DNA of 64,000 bases from Idiomarina sp. PL1-037. GTDB lineage: Bacteria; Pseudomonadota; Gammaproteobacteria; Enterobacterales; Alteromonadaceae. The notes under the pieces were generated by a model. That model did not search any database. It saw only the letters and a program-made list of their open reading frames with translations, and had not been told where the DNA came from. Within the stretch, counting starts at the first letter, position 1. Each line of letters opens with the position of its first letter. The translations under genes were made by a program, and so were the position numbers. Below, piece by piece: positions 33,320-42,943 of the stretch. The stretch is taken from the NCBI RefSeq assembly GCF_034422975.1, contig NZ_CP139873.1, positions 2,542,001 to 2,606,000 of the forward strand, written 5' to 3'.

Positions 33320-34243
33320 ATGTATATTTGTGCGGCATTGTATAAATTTGTTGAGTTAAATGACTATAAAGAGCTCCGCGAACCTCTGTATCAAACGCTT
33401 ATTGCAAACGATGTAAAAGGCACCCTGCTGTTAGCCCGTGAAGGTATTAACGGCACTATTTGCGGTACCCGAGCAGCTATTGACAACGTGTTGAGTTACT
33501 TACGTTCCGACGAACGTTTTGCTGACATTGAACACAAAGAATCCCCCAGTGACGAGCAAGCGTTTTACCGCACCAAGGTCAAACTGAAAAAAGAAATTGT
33601 CACCCTTGGCGTTGACTGGGTTGATCCTAAAAGCTCGGTCGGCACTTATGTAGACCCGGAAAAATGGAACGACCTGATAACCGACCCGGAAGTGCTGGTG
33701 ATAGACACCCGTAACGAATACGAATACGCGGTTGGAACCTTTGAAGGTGCCATTAACCCTAAAACCGACACATTTCGTGAGTTCCCCGAATACGTTAAGC
33801 AACACCTGGACCCGGAAAAACATAAGAAAGTGGCGATGTTCTGCACCGGCGGTATTCGCTGCGAAAAATCGACTGCTTATTTAAAAGAGCAAGGCTTTGA
33901 TGAGGTTTACCATTTAAAAGGCGGAATTCTTAAATATCTGGAGATGATGCCGGAAGACAACAGCCGCTGGAATGGTGAATGCTTTGTGTTTGACCAGCGA
34001 GTTACGGTTAAGCATGGCCTCGAACAGGGTGACTACGACCAGTGTTATGCTTGCCGCACGCCCATTACCACGGAAGAAATGCAGTCAGAACATTACCAAA
34101 AAGGTGTCAGCTGTCCGCATTGCTACGACAAAACCTCGTCCGAACAAAAAGAACGATTTGCTGAGCGTGAGCGTCAAATTCAATTGGCTAAAGCCCGCGG
34201 TGAAAAGCACATCCGCGACGGTAAACTTGAAAGCCTGAGTTGA
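33320..34243 (+). CDS. trhO: tRNA uridine(34) hydroxylase (rhodanese-fold)
   Basis: 307 aa. Makes 5-hydroxyuridine at wobble U34 of certain tRNAs using oxygen, per work on E. coli TrhO (YceA). An N-terminal ACP-like region (TLLLAREGINGTI) precedes the rhodanese domain with the active loop Cys175-TGGIR-Cys181, then a Cys-rich C-terminus (CYACR, CPHC) that probably binds Zn. About 40 residues shorter than E. coli YceA at the C-terminus. Single gene. Confidence 0.93.
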   Translation: MYICAALYKFVELNDYKELREPLYQTLIANDVKGTLLLAREGINGTICGTRAAIDNVLSYLRSDERFADIEHKESPSDEQAFYRTKVKLKKEIVTLGVDWVDPKSSVGTYVDPEKWNDLITDPEVLVIDTRNEYEYAVGTFEGAINPKTDTFREFPEYVKQHLDPEKHKKVAMFCTGGIRCEKSTAYLKEQGFDEVYHLKGGILKYLEMMPEDNSRWNGECFVFDQRVTVKHGLEQGDYDQCYACRTPITTEEMQSEHYQKGVSCPHCYDKTSSEQKERFAERERQIQLAKARGEKHIRDGKLESLS

Positions 34244-34283
34244 TTTAACTCACAGCGCCCCCACATTGTTTATGTAAGCATAA

Positions 34284-34312
34284 GCTGACAGTTATTCAAT
34301 TTAACTGTCAGC
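34284..34312. repeat. Perfect 11-bp inverted repeat between trhO and dps
   Basis: GCTGACAGTTA and TAACTGTCAGC separated by seven bases, 41 bp after the trhO stop and 78 bp before the dps ATG. No U-run follows. It may be the trhO terminator or an operator for dps. Confidence 0.6.
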
Positions 34313-34389
34313 GTTATCGATTTTCATCGCTTTCTTTAACCCTATGATTCAACTATGGTTAGGATATAACGATGATAAAGGAGGGTTTT

Positions 34390-34866
34390 ATGAAACAATT
34401 AAGCGTTATTGGTTTAGACCAGAAGAAAGCCGAACAACTCGGCGACAAGCTCAATGAGCTACTTTCAAATTACCAAGTTTTTTACATGAATGTTCGTGGT
34501 TTTCACTGGAACATCAAAGGCGAGCGTTTTTTTGAACTGCACGCTAAATTCGAAGAAACCTACGACGATTTGCTGCTGAAAATTGATGAGATTGCGGAAC
34601 GTATTTTAACCTTGGGTCAGCGCCCTCAGCATGCTTACTCGACCTACATCAAGAACAGCGAAATTGAAGAAGTTAAAGACGTACATGACGGCAGAGCCTG
34701 TGTAGCTAATATTTTGGATAGCTATCAGACGACCATCCGTCTACAGCGTGAAATTCTCGAAATTTCTGACGAAGCTGGAGATGAAGGTACCAATGCACTG
34801 ATGAGCGACTACATCAAAGAGCAGGAAAAAACAGCCTGGATGCTGACGTCTTACATGGGCAATTAA
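34390..34866 (+). CDS. dps: Dps-family ferritin-like protein
   Basis: 158 aa from the ATG at 34390, chosen because AAGGAGGG precedes it by 4-5 bases; an upstream in-frame ATG would bury that site inside the gene. Ferroxidase-site residues of Dps are seen in NVRGFHWNIKG (His near 37) and FEETYDDLLLKIDEIAER (Asp/Glu pair). Dps dodecamers store iron using H2O2 and protect DNA in stationary phase or oxidative stress. The strong ribosome site fits an abundant protein. A strong terminator follows. Confidence 0.93.
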   Translation: MKQLSVIGLDQKKAEQLGDKLNELLSNYQVFYMNVRGFHWNIKGERFFELHAKFEETYDDLLLKIDEIAERILTLGQRPQHAYSTYIKNSEIEEVKDVHDGRACVANILDSYQTTIRLQREILEISDEAGDEGTNALMSDYIKEQEKTAWMLTSYMGN

Positions 34867-34889
34867 TTGTCCCGAAAAGTAACGTTGAA

Positions 34890-34917
34890 AAACGCCCCGG
34901 TATTTGGGGCGTTTTTG
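34890..34917. terminator. Terminator between dps and TonB receptor gene
   Basis: AAACGCCCC/GGGGCGTTT stem with a 7-base loop followed by TTTTG on the plus strand and AAAA-flanked on the other; acts for dps and possibly the convergent TonB gene. Confidence 0.88.
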
Positions 34918-34929
34918 TGTCAGTAACGA

Positions 34930-37386
34930 TTAGAAAGTGTAATTCAGCCGAGCGTAGTAGTAACCACCGTTAATACCGAACGGGAAGGTTTCCCAACCAT
35001 ATTTAAAGCCCGCATCGGAAAAGGGTGATCCAGCACTGCCCCATTCATCCGGGTAAGTATCAAACAGGTTGTTCGCACCTATACGAATATTTAAGTCACT
35101 GGTAAAGTCGTAACCAACAGAAAGATCGGTTAACCACTTACCGCCCCACTCATGACGGACCCCAGTAAAAGCCTGACCTTCAACAGCACCAAAGTAATTT
35201 AGGGCTAAGTTGACGTTCCACGCGTCACGAGTCCAGTCACCGCTTAATGTGGCTTTCTCACTGGGCTGACCCTCTTCAAGGCGCAGAACTTGAGTGTCGT
35301 TAAATATTTGCTCTCCCGGAATTAATGAAGAGACCGAATTCACCTGCTCTACGTCGGTATTCATAAAGCTCATTGCGGCAGTTAAGTTTAAATTGCCATC
35401 CATGAACTCAGTCGGGTAAGACACAATCACATCCAGACCCGTGGTTTTGGTATCAACAGAGTTAGTGAAGAATTGAGCAGCTCCCAGGTTATTATCTTCC
35501 AGAATTTGACCAAACTCTGCACCTACATCAGCCGTCAGTGATTCCGACAACACAATGCGATCATCAATATTGATTTGATAAAAGTCCATGGTCAAATCGA
35601 AACCGTTATCGAAGCGCTTAATAAGGCCCAAGCTTACGCTTTCAGACGTTTCTTCTTCTAACTCGTTGATACCAAACTGCCGTGCGACTTCATCATCGTT
35701 GGCGATGGTACCGGTTTCAACCAACGTACCATTAACAATATTAGTTGATACCTGGCTGTAATAAATTTGCTGTACGCCCGGAGCTCGAAATCCGGTCGAT
35801 ACCGTACCACGCAAAGAAAAATCACTGTCGATATCATAGCGGGCAGACAGTTTACCGGAAATATTATCACCGGCTATGTCATAATCTTCGTAACGTAAAG
35901 CGCCTGCTAACAAGAAGTCCGGTGTTACATAGTATTCCGCATCGACATAAGCGCCATAACTGTCACGATCGGCATCTACCGCCTGACTAGGGCTAAAACC
36001 CGGGAAGCCTTGTATTCCAGCTTCTGCAGGCTCGCCAGATGGCGTTAAAATTTCAACGCTTGGGTCGTTAGCTCTCCCATAAGCCCAGGATACCGGGTCA
36101 CCCGGGTTGATTTGATAACCATCGCGGCGCATTTCTAACCCCACCGCGAGATAAAGCAGCTCGTTTGCGATATCGACCGTACCATTAAAATCTAAATTGA
36201 ATGTCGTCTGCTCAAAGACCAGTTCGCCATCAAAAGCTTCCGTCGGTGTTTCACCATAAATACCGCCGTCCGGGCTAGGCTCGTAGTACCAACTTACGTT
36301 CGCTGAGTTTGACGAATTAAAACCAAATTCATTTTTACCGTAAACCACACTGGCATCCCACAGCCAGGCATTAGGCAGGTCACCGCGAATACCAACAGCC
36401 AAGGACTGGTCATCCGCCTCGGTCTCTAATTTTGGCAAGAACCCATCGGGGTAAATTGCCTCGATGGTTCTAGGGTGTTCACGCCCCCGAAAAAAGCCAG
36501 AAGATCCACCATCGCGAGTTGAAACACCACCGAATGCATATAATTCCTTATTGTTGCCCAAGTTATAGCCAGAGTTAAACCATGCATACAAATTTTCAGA
36601 ATCTGCGTCACCAATATGAAGGCGAACCACTGGTTCCCCGCCGGGCGAAAGCCAGTCACCTATCAGCGATGCTTCGGCTGGAGATGCCCGGTTCGTCATT
36701 CCTCGGTCACGGTACTCCAGAGTGCCGTTAAAATAGCCATTTTTTGACGTAGTACCAAAGTTAACGCCAACCGTATTAACTTCGCCATCGCCCTCGTAAG
36801 TTTGACCTATTTCAGCGGAGACACTGCCGCCGTCAGAACTTTTCAGAGTAATATTAATAACCCCGGCAATAGCATCCGAGCCGTATTGAGCTGCGGCTCC
36901 GTCCCGCAGAATTTCGACACGTGCGACAGCGGTAATGGGAATGGCGTTGATGTCATAGCCTGCTGAGCCTTTACCAATGGTTTCTTGAACGTTTACAAGA
37001 GCTTGTTGATGCCGGCGTTTACCATTGACCAGAACCAAAACCTGATCCGGATTGAGCCCGCGCAGTGTTGCAGGGCGAATTATGTCAGAACCGTCAGAAA
37101 TGGTGGTGCTGGAAAAGTTAAAAGAAGGCGCACTCATTTGCAGAGCTTTACCGAGTTCGGTCGCTCCTGTATTTACCAGTTGCTCTGCAGAAATAATATC
37201 AATTGGCGATGCCGACTCTGTTGCCGTTCTGCCATTGACTCGGGAACCCAGAGTGACAATGCGCTCCATCGATTCATCAGACTCTGCATTAGCATCTGCT
37301 TGTTGCGCAAGACCGGTACCCGGAATTGCTAACGCTGCTGACATAGAAATGGCCAAATACCCAAGTTTAAAAGATGCTCTTCTCAT
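34930..37386 (-). CDS. TonB-dependent outer membrane receptor
   Basis: 818 aa. A signal peptide ends near GLAQQ (about 28), a TonB-box-like stretch IVTLGSRV lies near 43-50, a plug domain with VLVLVNGKRRHQQ and GSDAIAGVINI follows (about 60-180), then the 22-strand barrel, ending with the terminal YARLNYTF. Plug features are of the large group of Alteromonadales receptors that take up peptides or carbohydrates; the substrate is not readable. Monocistronic, 180 bp from the divergent DUF3185 gene. Confidence 0.93.
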   Translation of the reverse strand: MRRASFKLGYLAISMSAALAIPGTGLAQQADANAESDESMERIVTLGSRVNGRTATESASPIDIISAEQLVNTGATELGKALQMSAPSFNFSSTTISDGSDIIRPATLRGLNPDQVLVLVNGKRRHQQALVNVQETIGKGSAGYDINAIPITAVARVEILRDGAAAQYGSDAIAGVINITLKSSDGGSVSAEIGQTYEGDGEVNTVGVNFGTTSKNGYFNGTLEYRDRGMTNRASPAEASLIGDWLSPGGEPVVRLHIGDADSENLYAWFNSGYNLGNNKELYAFGGVSTRDGGSSGFFRGREHPRTIEAIYPDGFLPKLETEADDQSLAVGIRGDLPNAWLWDASVVYGKNEFGFNSSNSANVSWYYEPSPDGGIYGETPTEAFDGELVFEQTTFNLDFNGTVDIANELLYLAVGLEMRRDGYQINPGDPVSWAYGRANDPSVEILTPSGEPAEAGIQGFPGFSPSQAVDADRDSYGAYVDAEYYVTPDFLLAGALRYEDYDIAGDNISGKLSARYDIDSDFSLRGTVSTGFRAPGVQQIYYSQVSTNIVNGTLVETGTIANDDEVARQFGINELEEETSESVSLGLIKRFDNGFDLTMDFYQINIDDRIVLSESLTADVGAEFGQILEDNNLGAAQFFTNSVDTKTTGLDVIVSYPTEFMDGNLNLTAAMSFMNTDVEQVNSVSSLIPGEQIFNDTQVLRLEEGQPSEKATLSGDWTRDAWNVNLALNYFGAVEGQAFTGVRHEWGGKWLTDLSVGYDFTSDLNIRIGANNLFDTYPDEWGSAGSPFSDAGFKYGWETFPFGINGGYYYARLNYTF

Positions 37387-37566
37387 AGTTCCGCCTTACT
37401 TTTGTTATTTTACTGTTTTAAACACAACCAGCTTATTAACAATTACAGACATTTCATCAGTCTGGAAATATACCAGATGTCATAAATCATTATTTATAAG
37501 GAAACTTGCGGATCTGACAGAGTGCTTTATATTGGTAAGTTGTAAACACAACAAAAGGAAGACTTT

Positions 37567-37764
37567 ATGACTCGTATCGTAGGTATTGTTCTATTAGTTG
37601 TTGGCGCTATTTTATTGTATTTCTCGTATGAGGCCTCACAATCAATTGCCTCTAGCGTGTCAGAAATGGCGACAAATGAGCCAACTGACAACACCATTTG
37701 GTATTTAATTGGTGGTGTTGCCGCAGTCATTGTTGGTCTTTACGCGGTTATTCGTGGAAAATAA
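37567..37764 (+). CDS. DUF3185 small membrane protein
   Basis: 65 aa with two transmembrane helices (about 3-20 and 44-62) joined by the family-typical segment YEASQSIASSVSE and TDNTIWYLIGG. AGGAAG lies upstream of the ATG. Function unknown across the family; found as single genes in marine gammaproteobacteria. Confidence 0.85.
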   Translation: MTRIVGIVLLVVGAILLYFSYEASQSIASSVSEMATNEPTDNTIWYLIGGVAAVIVGLYAVIRGK

Positions 37765-37778
37765 CCTGGTAAACGTGG

Positions 37779-39104
37779 TTAGCCAGACGTATTACCTGAT
37801 ACGTCTGGCAATCTTAAAGCTGTGAAAGTCGCTAGTACGCCAATAGCTCCTAGTACCCATAAAACAGCAGCAACGCCATAAGCAGCATCGACCCACCCCA
37901 GTAACAAACCAGCTAAAAGTACAACTCCCATCACTGTATTAGACACCGCGGTAAGTTGCGCCCGATTATCTTGCGTTGCCATATCAACCAGATAGGTTTT
38001 CCTGCCAACTCGTGCTCCATGATGCGCAACCGCCGAACTGAATAAAAGTAATGCCGCGATCCACTGCGCGCCCAAGGCTCCCGGTATCCAGTAGTAAAGC
38101 GCCAGCGCAACGGATATGACCAGAGTCGACATAACGGAAGCTGCTGCCATCACATGGTGACTGGCCGAATCGGACCAACGACCCCAAAAGCGCCCAGCCA
38201 ATAAGCCGGCAAGTCCACTCGCAAGCATTAAACTGCCCAGGCTGGTCAGTTCAGACTCACCTTCACGCTGAATTAAAACCACAATATATGGAATAGCAAA
38301 AGCGGCGGCGACCAGTAATGCCCGTGAAATGACAAAGTGTCCAAACTGACTATCCTGCCACAGCAAAGACATCGATTTGAGCGCTTCGGTCAGCGCGTTA
38401 CCGCCACCCTCGGTTGCACCGGCAACCTCAGGAATGCCCGCATAAAGTAAAGCCGCAGCAAACCAAAGCACAACACCGGCCCCCAGTAGCCCAACAAATA
38501 GCGAGCGCTGACCTTCCATATCAGGTGCAAATATAATAATCATTGCGCTTAGCAGCGTGAGTAATCCGGCAGCAGAAGCCGCGACACCGGACATTCGCCC
38601 ACGGCGAGTTTTAGACACCGTTTTGCCGGTCACATCTTTATTCGCGACAGAACAGATGCCCCGCGACAAACTGAATATTGCCAGTAAAACAACCACGGAC
38701 CAGCCCAGTGCAGATCCATCTAAAGTTGCTACCGCAAACAGCATAGCCAACAACGAGACGGCCTGACCAATACTGCCAGCAACCCAGAACCATTTACGTA
38801 CCGGTTGCTCTCGTAGCTTTTGAGCAACGAAAAGTTGCGGCAATAAAGCCAGAGACTCCCGTAAAGGCACTAAAGCACTAATAAACATTGCCGGGGCACC
38901 TAACGAGCTCAACATCCACGGCAACACAAGGCGCGCACTGACTAAGCTATCACCCAGTTTAGTCAAAGTTAACGATAACAACATCAAAACGAATGAACGC
39001 GGTTGCTCTTTACAGGCGGACTCAGGAATATCTTTACAGACGCGAGCGTCTTCGTCTTCAGCTAAGTAGCCGTAAACGCGTTCAGTCAATTTTTTATCAG
39101 TCAT
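37779..39104 (-). CDS. MFS transporter
   Basis: 441 aa with about twelve transmembrane segments after a 35-residue hydrophilic N-terminus (charged, contains ERVYGYLAEDEDARVC). SLTLTKLGDSLVSARLVLPW begins the first helix and the inter-half loop SKTRRGRMSG is a typical MFS basic motif region. Substrate unknown. It follows the ThiK-like gene by 15 bp and so may be co-transcribed with the thiamine genes; a thiamine-related role would be inference. Confidence 0.8.
   Translation of the reverse strand: MTDKKLTERVYGYLAEDEDARVCKDIPESACKEQPRSFVLMLLSLTLTKLGDSLVSARLVLPWMLSSLGAPAMFISALVPLRESLALLPQLFVAQKLREQPVRKWFWVAGSIGQAVSLLAMLFAVATLDGSALGWSVVVLLAIFSLSRGICSVANKDVTGKTVSKTRRGRMSGVAASAAGLLTLLSAMIIIFAPDMEGQRSLFVGLLGAGVVLWFAAALLYAGIPEVAGATEGGGNALTEALKSMSLLWQDSQFGHFVISRALLVAAAFAIPYIVVLIQREGESELTSLGSLMLASGLAGLLAGRFWGRWSDSASHHVMAAASVMSTLVISVALALYYWIPGALGAQWIAALLLFSSAVAHHGARVGRKTYLVDMATQDNRAQLTAVSNTVMGVVLLAGLLLGWVDAAYGVAAVLWVLGAIGVLATFTALRLPDVSGNTSG
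37782..37809. terminator. Perfect 11-bp hairpin at the convergent ends of DUF3185 and MFS genes
   Basis: GCCAGACGTAT/ATACGTCTGGC with a six-base loop lies within the last ten codons of the MFS gene, 17 bp past the DUF3185 stop. It lacks a U-run, so a terminator role is an inference from position. Confidence 0.4.
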
Positions 39105-39119
39105 GGCAATGTGTTCGCT

Positions 39120-39863
39120 TTAAGAAAAGTGTCGAAATAGATGCTGCCATACTTTATTCAGCCATTCCACAAACTCACACCATTGTGCCAAACGTTGCCG
39201 GTCAATTTGATAATGGGCTACTCTTTCGTACTCGGCTATTAAGCGAACGGCCACATCGTCACTGAGTTCGTTCACAACAATTGCACTGGCAATATCAAAC
39301 AAGGGGTGACCAATACCCGCGTACTCCCAGTCAATAACCCGGACAGGCTCAGTCATTAAAATATGATTCATCGATAAATCGTTATGGCATAACACCGGAT
39401 AACTGAGCCAGTCTTCTAACAAGGGTTGCATCGGTGCCAATTTTTGGCTCATTTGCCCGGCAACTGCCGAATTGACCGAACGCAGCTGTTGCAAATAATG
39501 CTCTACCCGCTCAGTCATAGACCAGGCCGGGATATCGACTCGTGTATTGTGGATTTTTGACAGTGTTTCAGCCAGTACGGTGGCTTTACTCAAAGGCGAC
39601 AGCGTCATTTGCTGTAAAGACGGAGCCTGATAGTAAGGTTGTAAAAGCCAGCCTTGCTCAACATCGTAATCAAAAACGTCGGGGGCAAGAGTCTGCTGCG
39701 CCAGCTCTTTTTGTATGGATACTTCAAGTTCACGATCAACCGCGAACACCTGTTCATAGCGCCAACGTTTTAATACATAATCTTCAGTCTTTGTGCGCAA
39801 CCATAACGTTTGGTTGGACTGCCCTGAAGCCAGCTCCTGTATTTCGCGGGGCCGACGAATCAC
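39120..39863 (-). CDS. thiK: APH-fold phosphotransferase, probable thiamine kinase
   Basis: 247 aa with the aminoglycoside-phosphotransferase fold. An N-terminal nucleotide-binding region contains YVLKRW, the catalytic loop reads CHNDLSMNHIL (Asp near 161) and the metal-binding motif is VIDWEYAG (Asp near 178). This pattern fits ThiK, LicA and related small-molecule kinases. Thiamine is favoured because the gene overlaps the PnuC/PnuT-type transporter gene by four bases inside a TPP-riboswitch operon; phosphorylation would trap imported thiamine. Choline kinase-like activity is the alternative. Confidence 0.75.
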   Translation of the reverse strand: MIRRPREIQELASGQSNQTLWLRTKTEDYVLKRWRYEQVFAVDRELEVSIQKELAQQTLAPDVFDYDVEQGWLLQPYYQAPSLQQMTLSPLSKATVLAETLSKIHNTRVDIPAWSMTERVEHYLQQLRSVNSAVAGQMSQKLAPMQPLLEDWLSYPVLCHNDLSMNHILMTEPVRVIDWEYAGIGHPLFDIASAIVVNELSDDVAVRLIAEYERVAHYQIDRQRLAQWCEFVEWLNKVWQHLFRHFS

Positions 39864-40486
39864 CCCGCTTCACTCGCAGATTTCAGCGAAATGTCATGAC
39901 GCCAACGCCACATGGCATAAATTACCAGTATCAGATAAACCACAAACAGCAAGGCAGTGGCAACAAAGCCTTTGCTGGCGTATAAATAAACGTAAACACT
40001 GTCTATAACCAGCCAGTACCACCAGGTTTCATACGCTTTTTTGGTAACCAGCCAGGTGGCCAGCAAACTGAATACAGTGGTGTAAGTATCGAGCCATACC
40101 GCGTCTGCGTCGGTATAAGTCGAAAGTAAATAAGCAATAGCTGCAGCCAGAGGAACCAGCCACGCCCATTGCAGCAGGTGCCAGCGAAGCGGGTATTTGG
40201 CGCCATCAGGACTCTCTTTTGCAGCGCTTTGCTGACGCTGCCATTGCCACCAGCCATAGCCGGCTAACGCAATGTAGATTGTTTGCAGCAAAGACTCCAT
40301 ATACAACTTACCTTGCCAGAACAAGACAGCGTAAATAGTACAGCTAACCGCCGCCGCAGCCCAGCACCACTGGCGCTGATGCGCCGCCAGCACTAAATAT
40401 CCCAAAGCCATGACTAAAGCCGTCAGCTCCCAAGGGGAGCTGACCATCAACTGCTCAAGCCAGGACTCGAGCAAAGATTCAGACAT
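39860..40486 (-). CDS. pnuT: PnuC-family vitamin transporter, probably thiamine (PnuT)
   Basis: 208 aa with seven or so transmembrane helices and the PnuC-family aromatic motif LAGYGWWQWQR (about 73-83) and WWYWLVIDSVYVYLY. PnuC proteins are facilitators coupled to intracellular phosphorylation. The TPP riboswitch and neighbouring kinase make thiamine the likely substrate (PnuT) over nicotinamide riboside. Overlaps both flanking genes by several bases, so translation is coupled. Confidence 0.85.
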   Translation of the reverse strand: MSESLLESWLEQLMVSSPWELTALVMALGYLVLAAHQRQWCWAAAAVSCTIYAVLFWQGKLYMESLLQTIYIALAGYGWWQWQRQQSAAKESPDGAKYPLRWHLLQWAWLVPLAAAIAYLLSTYTDADAVWLDTYTTVFSLLATWLVTKKAYETWWYWLVIDSVYVYLYASKGFVATALLFVVYLILVIYAMWRWRHDISLKSASEAG

Positions 40487-40736
40487 TATCCGGCCTTAGG
40501 TCTTTATTAATAAACTTACAAACCAGAACATTTGAAGGGACATTCTGAAAAAGCAGCTCCATTTCGTCACTCAGAATCCGCATAACATCCTGCATTTCAC
40601 CAAAAATTTGCGTACTCATGGTATTGGTCAGCACCGTTAGTTCTGAATGCTGATTCAAACGCGAAATGAAGTCTGTAATCGTATCCAGATAATTTTCAGC
40701 CAGTGGATACAGTGACATTTCTACTGAGATTTGCAT
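40479..40736 (-). CDS. Thiamine-binding-like protein (MTH1187/YkoF family)
   Basis: 85 aa. The start MQISVEMSLYPL, the MSTQIFGE strand and the spacing of EMQDVM match the DUF77/Thiamine_BP ferredoxin-like fold of MTH1187 and the half-repeats of YkoF, which bind thiamine or its pyrimidine part. No signal peptide. Placed between the TonB receptor and the PnuT-like gene in the riboswitch operon; it overlaps the latter by 8 bp. The precise function is not known. Confidence 0.72.
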   Translation of the reverse strand: MQISVEMSLYPLAENYLDTITDFISRLNQHSELTVLTNTMSTQIFGEMQDVMRILSDEMELLFQNVPSNVLVCKFINKDLRPDNV

Positions 40737-40747
40737 ACTTATCCCCT

Positions 40748-42880
40748 TTAAAACGATTTACTCACAGTGATACCAAAACGACGTGGCTCACCGTATTGAA
40801 CGTAAGTTTCTTCATTTTCATAACCAGTTCTGGGGTCGTTGGCAAAGTAAAAACCTCGAACCTCGTAGTCTTCATCCGTTAAATTACGCCCCCACACGCT
40901 AAAGTGCCAATCCTGGTAATGATAGTTTAGCGCAAGCTGCAGCACTGCCATGCTGTCCGCTTTCTGGTTATGCGAGTCGGAGAAGTAGAACTCGTCTTTC
41001 GCATCGGCCTGAATCACCCACTGGAAGTTTTCGCCCAACCAGCCCTCGAAGCCAATATTCAACTGGTAATTAGGCGCTTGCGCTTGCTCCCGCCCGGTCA
41101 TATCGGTGCCATCTTCAGTGACAAAGCCTTCAATTTCGGTTTGTAACCAACTGGCCGAAGAAAAAATCGCCAACCAGTCCGTAAACTGATTACGAATTTC
41201 CGCTTCCAGACCATAGCCTGTGCCTTCAGCGGCGTTCTCAATATAACCAACGAAAGACTGATTGCGATTAACCCAACTCTTTAACTGAACGTCGTCTCGC
41301 CAGTGATAGAATGCACTTACTCTCGATGTTAGCAGTCCATCTGCACTCCTCCCTTTTACACCAAACTCGGTACTCCAGAGGACTTCAGGAGAATAGGTTG
41401 AGCGGTCTAATAAATAATTTTCTACTTCTTCCAGCCCCTGATCTTTGGCCTTACCTAAAGCTTCGCCGTTAACGCCGCCAGCTTTGTAACCGCGTGCGAG
41501 TGTCGCGTACAGATAACTGTCGTCAGACGCCTGGTAACGAACACTGAAATTACCTCCCACCATGGTATCTTCAGGCTCCGCAGTAATACCACGACTGTCG
41601 AGGTATTCGTTGTCATAACGCTCTACCCGCAAGCCAGTGATGGTACTAACGCGGTCACTCCAATGCTGAGTCAACTCACCGTAGATAGCCGCATTTTTAC
41701 TGTCATAGTCGCTGTTGAAAATACTTGGCTGGCCTAAATCCCAGTTAAAATAGTCGCGCGTCAGTTGTACCGACTTATCGTAATAGTACAAACCTAAAAC
41801 CCATTCGCTATCAACACCAAACAGATTTTCGGGTTCGTCGGATACCCAGCGAACTTCCGCGGTTTTGTCGTCACGGTCGCGGAGGTACGCGTCAAAAGCC
41901 GAGTATTCCCAGCCCGGTGCGATACCTTTATAAGTCCAGTCTTCGTCGTAAGCGTAGCCGGTGTCTGCATCCAGGTAGTTAACAGACATTTCCAGACGGC
42001 TATTGTCAAAACCCAGGTAACTGAGCTGCAGGCGCAACGCCTGACTTTCTAAACGATCATAACCCGGCTCGTCGGACAAAGTTTCGCGAGTATTGTCGAG
42101 ACTAAACGCATCGTAGCCATTGTCGACATCGTTATAATGCAGAACCGTTTGCAGCAGCCAGTCTTTACTGAGCTCGGTATCCAATTTGAAGCGCGCAGTC
42201 AGTTCATCTCGCTGTCCCGTGTCGTCGCGTTCAAGGTAGGTGTTTTCAATGTAGCCGTCTTGCTGAAACTGACTGACCGAGAAACGCGCATTACCTAATG
42301 CCCCTAGGCTACCGCCCATAGCCAGGCCGCCCATCGCTTCGGAATAGTTGCCTGCTGATAACTGAAACTGGCCATTAAAATCGCTGCTCGGTGCGGTGCT
42401 GTCCAGAAGCAATAAACCCGCCATAGCGTTTACACCAAAGCGTCCACTTTGCGGACCGCGAAAAACTTCCACCTGATTAATATCAAACAAAGACGCAGCA
42501 CTGCCTAAACCACTGTAGTCAATACCATCTATTAGCAAGCCCACAGAAGGAGTGACCGGATCAACAAACTGAGAGCGTTCGCCAATACCACGAATTTGAA
42601 TAAAGCGAGCGGTAGAAGTACCACCAGAAAAATTCACGTTCGCAAAGCTGTTCAGCGTGTCTTGTAAATGCTGCGAGTGACGCTGTTGCATCGCATCTTC
42701 ATCAATAATTGAAACACTACTGGTGGTTTCGTTTAAGGTGCGGCGATGAAAGTCACCACTCACTTCAATAATCTCGATGTCTTTTGTATCTTGTGTGTCT
42801 TCTGCTGCAAAGGCAAAAGCGGGAACGCTGGATAACGCAGCGGCGATGCTGGCTGCTAAATATGAATTGATTATTTTCAT
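40748..42880 (-). CDS. TonB-dependent receptor, probably for thiamine
   Basis: 710 aa. Signal peptide ending near AFAFAAED (about 25), TonB-box-like IEIIEVSG near 35-42, a plug with RFIQIRGIGERSQF and GPQSGRFGVNAMAGLLLL (about 85-165), and a barrel ending in FGITVSKSF. Its mRNA leader carries a TPP riboswitch, and thiamine transport and salvage genes follow, so thiamine or a thiamine phosphate is the probable cargo. GAGGAAA lies before the ATG. Confidence 0.9.
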   Translation of the reverse strand: MKIINSYLAASIAAALSSVPAFAFAAEDTQDTKDIEIIEVSGDFHRRTLNETTSSVSIIDEDAMQQRHSQHLQDTLNSFANVNFSGGTSTARFIQIRGIGERSQFVDPVTPSVGLLIDGIDYSGLGSAASLFDINQVEVFRGPQSGRFGVNAMAGLLLLDSTAPSSDFNGQFQLSAGNYSEAMGGLAMGGSLGALGNARFSVSQFQQDGYIENTYLERDDTGQRDELTARFKLDTELSKDWLLQTVLHYNDVDNGYDAFSLDNTRETLSDEPGYDRLESQALRLQLSYLGFDNSRLEMSVNYLDADTGYAYDEDWTYKGIAPGWEYSAFDAYLRDRDDKTAEVRWVSDEPENLFGVDSEWVLGLYYYDKSVQLTRDYFNWDLGQPSIFNSDYDSKNAAIYGELTQHWSDRVSTITGLRVERYDNEYLDSRGITAEPEDTMVGGNFSVRYQASDDSYLYATLARGYKAGGVNGEALGKAKDQGLEEVENYLLDRSTYSPEVLWSTEFGVKGRSADGLLTSRVSAFYHWRDDVQLKSWVNRNQSFVGYIENAAEGTGYGLEAEIRNQFTDWLAIFSSASWLQTEIEGFVTEDGTDMTGREQAQAPNYQLNIGFEGWLGENFQWVIQADAKDEFYFSDSHNQKADSMAVLQLALNYHYQDWHFSVWGRNLTDEDYEVRGFYFANDPRTGYENEETYVQYGEPRRFGITVSKSF

Positions 42881-42943
42881 GGATCATTTCCTCAAAACAA
42901 CAGAGTCAGAAACGATCCGGTAAGGCTGTAATTAGACGGGTTT

